Below are positions 60,876 through 64,000 of a DNA stretch of 64,000 bases, one piece after another. Source of the stretch: Arthrobacter globiformis NBRC 12137 (GTDB lineage Bacteria > Actinomycetota > Actinomycetes > Actinomycetales > Micrococcaceae); the NCBI RefSeq assembly GCF_000238915.1, contig NZ_BAEG01000092.1:1-64000 (forward strand), written 5' to 3'. Numbering within the stretch: the stretch's first letter is position 1; each line of letters begins with the position of its first letter. Made by a program: the position numbers and the translations under genes. The notes under the pieces are model-generated. The model was given only the letters and a program-made list of their open reading frames with translations. It did not search any database and was not told where the DNA came from.

Positions 60876-61604
60876 CTAGTCCCGGAGGGTGACCAGCTTC
60901 CAGGGCAGGCGCGCGGGGTTGTCGGGCGAAACGTCCACTGAGATGTCGGCCCGGGCCATGTCCTCTTCCAGGAACAATGTTCCGGTGGCGATGCGTGCGT
61001 TGTTGGACGCGATAACGCGGCCGTTGGGACCCACGAGCACCACCACGGGCTCGCGGAGCTGAAGGGCGCGGAGGAAGATGCCCTCAAGGTTCGCGAGGGT
61101 CAGGTCGCATCCCAGGATCTGAATTCCCTGCGCGGTGGGCGCCGGAACGCACAGCGTGATGATGTTGACGTTGATGCCGCCGAAATCAACGTAGGGTCCG
61201 ACGGCCACGGGCTGTCCGCTGGCGGTCGGGATGGTGAACCAGTCGCGGGTTGTGTAGTCGTAGTAGTTCAGCGAGTCCGGGTTGAGGTCATGGGTGACGA
61301 AACGGGGTTCGCCTGTCCGCTGCGTCCGCCACCACTCCAGCCAGTGGGTTGCTTCCCTGAGGCTCCCGGGAGCGTAGGCGATGCCGGCGCCGACGATGAT
61401 GTCCGAGTGCTGCTTGATGAAATTCGCCAGTTCCTGCTTCAGGTACAGGAATTCGCTGCGGCGGGGGACGCCTGATGCCGCTGCCGCCGCGGCCGTGACG
61501 GTGTCCGCAATCTTCTCCAGGTCGACGAAAACGCGGCTGATGCTCGAGGAGAGTGCGGTGGCTGTCCGCTCGAGGGCTTCTTCTACGGTCTCCACGTCAC
61601 GCAC
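60876..61604 (-). CDS. Soluble Cache-domain protein
   Basis: A 242-aa protein consisting of a double-Cache-like fold without membrane helices or signal peptide. Ligand-pocket residues of the amine/amino-acid-binding dCache type appear in order: Tyr117, Arg120, Trp122, Phe123 (YTTRDWF), Tyr138/Asp140 (PYVD) and Asp167 (GCDLTL). It starts at GTG 61604, overlapping the GntR gene's stop by eight bases. Cache domains normally face the outside as sensor parts of receptors; a cytoplasmic, stand-alone one coupled to a GntR regulator is unusual. It is probably a ligand sensor for that regulator (inference). Confidence 0.78.
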   Translation of the reverse strand: MRDVETVEEALERTATALSSSISRVFVDLEKIADTVTAAAAAASGVPRRSEFLYLKQELANFIKQHSDIIVGAGIAYAPGSLREATHWLEWWRTQRTGEPRFVTHDLNPDSLNYYDYTTRDWFTIPTASGQPVAVGPYVDFGGINVNIITLCVPAPTAQGIQILGCDLTLANLEGIFLRALQLREPVVVLVGPNGRVIASNNARIATGTLFLEEDMARADISVDVSPDNPARLPWKLVTLRD

Positions 61605-62373
61605 CTTCTTCGGGCCGCATCGTCAATCTGAGATGCTGCTCTATCAAGTATTCGGTCTCGTTGCGGCTGTGGCGCTCTGCCGCGCTGGCGGCCACGTCAG
61701 CGTCCCGCGCCCTGATCGCATCAACGATGGCGGCGTGTTCCTCCACGGACTTGCCGTCGATGCCGCCCTGGCCGGAGTGCCCCCACCACAGGGTCATGAG
61801 TTCGGCTTCAAGCTGAAGGGCCGCCGAGGTCAGCCTGCTGGACTGCGCTGCGATGCTGACGGCAACGTGGAACCGGCTGTCCATGCGGCGGCGCTCCCGG
61901 TCATCGGCCGCGTCCCGGTGGCGCCTCGCCAGATCTTCGAGGTGCTCCACATTCTTGGGATCCGCCCGGCCGGCGGCAAGCCGCGCGGACATTGAGGCGA
62001 TGGCGGCCCCCAGGTCGCCGAGGTCCCTGAGGGCCTCGGTGCTCGTTTCCCGAAGCTTGGCCTGCAACTGTGAATCCGTGAATTCGATCTGCCGGCGAAT
62101 CACACTGCCGCCGCTGCGTCCCCGGCTGGTTTCGATCAGGCCCTTCGTCCGCAGGGCGGCCAGGGACTGCCGGAGGGTGATCGGGGAGATGCCCAGTTCC
62201 CCGGCAAGTACGGACTCCGTGGGCAGCCTGTCACCTTCGGTGAGGATGCCCATCAGAATGGCGGTTTCGATCTGGTAGGAGACCTGGTCGGCCCGGCCCA
62301 GCCCCTCTGGCTCGCTTCCGCGGAGGAGCAGCAGCAGGTCAAGCGCGGAAGTGGAAATTGCCGCACTTTCCAT
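61597..62373 (-). CDS. GntR-family (FCD) regulator
   Basis: A 258-aa regulator with the winged helix LPTESVLAGELGISPITLRQSLAALRTKGLIE preceded by a spacer, and an FCD domain with probable metal ligands in SRFHVAVS, EEHAAIV and ERHSR. I chose ATG 62373, which has AGGAGG seven bases upstream, over an in-frame upstream start. It overlaps the Cache-protein start by eight bases, so the two are translationally coupled. No adjacent catabolic genes reveal its target. Confidence 0.87.
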   Translation of the reverse strand: MESAAISTSALDLLLLLRGSEPEGLGRADQVSYQIETAILMGILTEGDRLPTESVLAGELGISPITLRQSLAALRTKGLIETSRGRSGGSVIRRQIEFTDSQLQAKLRETSTEALRDLGDLGAAIASMSARLAAGRADPKNVEHLEDLARRHRDAADDRERRRMDSRFHVAVSIAAQSSRLTSAALQLEAELMTLWWGHSGQGGIDGKSVEEHAAIVDAIRARDADVAASAAERHSRNETEYLIEQHLRLTMRPEEGA

Positions 62374-62507
62374 TCCCAGGCCTCCTGCAGTCCGTGGCTC
62401 CGATGTCACCGGCGTCGATGCCCGGGCTTCGGGCGTCAGCGCTTTTTCGATTACCTTCAATCTTTGCACATTTACTTTTTTCGGCCACTGCCGCGCCGTG
62501 CGGGGCG

Positions 62508-62942
62508 CTACTCTCCGGATTCGCCGGCGGAGGTCCCGCCGTCGGCGGCTTCCCCGGCAGCCTCGGCTGCCGCCCGCTTCTTTTTCTGTCCCTCCAGCCA
62601 GCCCATGATGGCGGCCAGCCTGATGCGGCGGTGCGTGCCGCGGTATTCCACGGGTATCTCGCCACGGTCTGTCATGTTCCGCAGGTAGGTGTGGGAGATG
62701 CCGGCCAGCTCGGCAGCCTGCGAGGTGGTCAGCATTTCCTCCACGCTGCTCACGGTCACCGCTTCGCCGCGGCTGAACCTTGCCAGGAGGTCGACGACGG
62801 TGTCCCTCGCCTGCGGCGGGAGGCGGTGGACGGTGCCGTCCACGAAAACTGTGATGTCAGTGCCGCCGTCGAGCGCGCGCTGCAGCGCCAGCGCGTCTTC
62901 GGGCGGAAGGGCGGGCGCCACCCTGGGTGCAATCAGAGCCAT
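62508..62942 (-). CDS. Excisionase-family (MerR-like) DNA-binding protein
   Basis: A 144-aa protein with a helix-turn-helix of the excisionase/BldC type (EMLTTSQAAELAGISHTYLRNMTDRGEIP, RRIRLAAIMGWLEGQ) and a basic/Ala tail. In actinobacteria such proteins are often antitoxins paired with a PIN-domain toxin downstream, but here the next gene is GntR and no PIN gene is present. It is probably leaderless: TAGGCT (62949-62954, minus strand) lies six bases before ATG 62942. Confidence 0.77.
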   Translation of the reverse strand: MALIAPRVAPALPPEDALALQRALDGGTDITVFVDGTVHRLPPQARDTVVDLLARFSRGEAVTVSSVEEMLTTSQAAELAGISHTYLRNMTDRGEIPVEYRGTHRRIRLAAIMGWLEGQKKKRAAAEAAGEAADGGTSAGESGE

Positions 62943-62990
62943 GGCAGAAGCCTAGCCGTTGCGGAACGGTGCGTTGTGTATGCTCGGCGG
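62943..62990. promoter_or_regulatory. 48-bp divergent promoter region with two leaderless starts
   Basis: The gap holds TAGGCT (minus, 62949-62954) and TATGCT (plus, 62979-62984), each six bases from its start codon. The two transcripts would therefore begin at the start codons about 50 bases apart. Confidence 0.6.
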
Positions 62991-63827
62991 ATGAGACTTG
63001 CCGGCGGAGCAGCAGTGACGGCGAACGGCCTGACCGGCCGCGTGTACTCGTCCAACGCGCCCTCGGCGGCGGGCGAGCCGGCCTATGTGCTGCTCCACGG
63101 CATTGGCGTCTCGCACCGCTACCTCGCCCGGCTGCACGTCGAGCTTGCCCAGGGCGCGGATGGGCAGGGCCAGCAGGCGGAGGGCGCTGACCAGGGTGCC
63201 GCCGTCTACTCCTTCGACCTGCCGGGGTTCGGGGGCACGCCCCGGCCCGGGCGTCAGGTGACCGTCGGCGAATATGCGGCCTTCGTCGCGGCGGTCCTGG
63301 CGGAGCGTGGAGTCGAATCCTGCATCGCGGTGGGCCACTCCATGGGAGCACAGTTTGCGGTGGAGTTCTCGCTCCAGGCGCCCGGGCTGGTGATCCGGAC
63401 AGTGCTAATGGGCCCGGTGGTGGATTCGGCGCGCAGGAGTGCCGCCTGGCATGTGCTGGCGCTGACGCGGGATGCCCTGTTCAGCGAGCCGCCATCCACC
63501 AACGCCGTGGTTTTCACCGATTACTTCCGGGCGGGGATGCGGTGGTATCTGACCGAACTGCCCGTGATGATGCAGTACCCGCTGGACGTGCGGATTCGCG
63601 GTTTAGGGCAGCCGGTGCTCGTGCTCCGCGGCGGAAGGGACCCGATCGCCCGCCGGCCGTGGTGCGAGCACGTGTCCGCGCAGGCACCTGACGGTGCGTT
63701 TGCCGAGATGCCCGGACACGGTCACGTTGTTCAGGAGACCGCTGCCGGGGATGTTGCCCGGCTCATCCGGCGCTGGGCCGGCACCGCAGCCGAGGGCTCT
63801 GCGGCGGCAGGCGGATCCACCGCCTGA
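62991..63827 (+). CDS. Alpha/beta hydrolase
   Basis: A 278-aa hydrolase with the oxyanion region YVLLHGIGVSHRYL, the nucleophile elbow AVGHSMGAQFA, the acid in LRGGRDPIARR and the final catalytic His in PGHGHVVQE. An odd acidic/Gln insert (QGADGQGQQAEGADQGA) lies before YSFDLPGFGGT. It has no Shine-Dalgarno and is probably leaderless. The substrate is unknown. Confidence 0.87.
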   Translation: MRLAGGAAVTANGLTGRVYSSNAPSAAGEPAYVLLHGIGVSHRYLARLHVELAQGADGQGQQAEGADQGAAVYSFDLPGFGGTPRPGRQVTVGEYAAFVAAVLAERGVESCIAVGHSMGAQFAVEFSLQAPGLVIRTVLMGPVVDSARRSAAWHVLALTRDALFSEPPSTNAVVFTDYFRAGMRWYLTELPVMMQYPLDVRIRGLGQPVLVLRGGRDPIARRPWCEHVSAQAPDGAFAEMPGHGHVVQETAAGDVARLIRRWAGTAAEGSAAAGGSTA

Positions 63828-63862
63828 AACCCGAACAGCGGGCAGGCACCAACCCAAGGACC

Positions 63863-63894
63863 AGGCAGGCGCCCGGAACTCCGTGCGCCTGCCT
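63863..63894. terminator. Hairpin terminator between convergent genes
   Basis: A 10-bp perfect stem (63863-63872 with 63885-63894) with a 12-nt loop between the hydrolase and the partial minus-strand gene. Confidence 0.6.
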
Positions 63895-63949
63895 GCTTCA
63901 GACGGTTGCCAGCTGCCGGTGCCTCCTGCCTGCTTCCGGGCCGGCAGGC

Positions 63950-64000
63950 TTACAGCCCGAGCTCCTCCAGGACGGGCAGCTTCTCCCGGACCCAGGCCCG
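63950..64000 (-). CDS. Partial hypothetical protein, 3' end only
   Basis: A minus-strand frame enters from the window edge and ends at TAA (63950-63952). The last residues read RAWVREKLPVLEELGL. Too short to identify; the amphipathic helix-like end is the only information. Confidence 0.45.
   Translation of the reverse strand, partial: RAWVREKLPVLEELGL

Noticed and set aside
62508..62942. Toxin-antitoxin module
   Set aside because: Only an antitoxin-like DNA-binding protein is present; neither neighbour is a PIN, RelE or Fic toxin.
1..64000. tRNA, rRNA or CRISPR features
   Set aside because: I looked for cloverleaf-like segments and spaced repeats in the intergenic regions and found none; nearly all gaps are below 300 bases and hold hairpins or promoters.

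Overview
The window reads as one continuous piece of chromosome from a high-GC actinobacterium, most likely of the Arthrobacter/Pseudarthrobacter group (Micrococcaceae). The evidence is strong G/C bias at third codon positions, many GTG starts, many genes with no Shine-Dalgarno sequence but a TAnnnT box 6-7 nt before the start codon, a 180-kDa-type NAD-glutamate dehydrogenase, and many catabolic MFS transporters paired with GntR/IclR/PucR/TetR regulators. I see no insertion sequence, integrase, prophage, rRNA, tRNA or CRISPR array. Codon use looks uniform by eye, so nothing points to recent transfer.

Layout. 0-5 kb: a partial unidentified gene, a three-subunit proton-translocating transhydrogenase operon (pntAA-pntAB-pntB), then a LysM-NlpC/P60 cell-wall hydrolase gene preceded by a well-matching ydaO/c-di-AMP riboswitch. 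5-13.5 kb: a SnoaL-like protein with an NCS1 permease, the divergent lysG/lysE pair, a MocR regulator divergent from a DapA-family lyase and an MFS exporter, and a diacylglycerol-kinase-like lipid kinase. 13.5-23 kb: a catabolic cluster with an arylmalonate-decarboxylase/maleate-isomerase-like protein, a hydantoinase, a hydantoin racemase, a GntR regulator, an amidase and two MFS transporters, flanked by an aldo-keto reductase. Four copies of the palindrome TTTGGGATCCCAAA (three perfect) lie in front of the two transporter genes and probably mark the regulator's operators. 23-35 kb: an ACT-domain membrane protein, a secreted beta-propeller-like protein, a FUSC membrane protein, a molybdopterin oxidoreductase with a small partner, and a 4-hydroxybenzoate module (aromatic-acid transporter, IclR regulator, PobA, a second flavin monooxygenase).

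35-46 kb: NAD-glutamate dehydrogenase, a phosphatase, PurB, a WXG100-like protein coupled to an alpha/beta hydrolase (a possible type-VII-type pair), a holin-like membrane protein and an aromatic aminotransferase. 46-51 kb: E1alpha-E1beta-E2 of a branched-chain 2-oxoacid dehydrogenase behind a 42-nt near-perfect palindrome, followed by a PAP2-like membrane protein. 51-64 kb: small stress and membrane proteins, an aminotransferase, a PEP-mutase-family lyase, a GerMN lipoprotein, an FMN reductase divergent from a TetR/oxidoreductase pair, alanine dehydrogenase divergent from a PucR regulator, a GntR regulator coupled to a soluble Cache-domain protein, an orphan excisionase-like DNA-binding protein, an alpha/beta hydrolase, and the 3' end of an unidentified gene.

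The common themes are nitrogen and carbon scavenging (hydantoins/ureides, amides, aromatic acids, glutamate, alanine, branched-chain amino acids) and redox balance. The least explained elements are the WXG-like/hydrolase pair, the GntR-Cache pair, the 42-nt palindrome, and the repeated appearance of in-frame 15- or 18-bp minisatellites in linkers of otherwise conserved enzymes.
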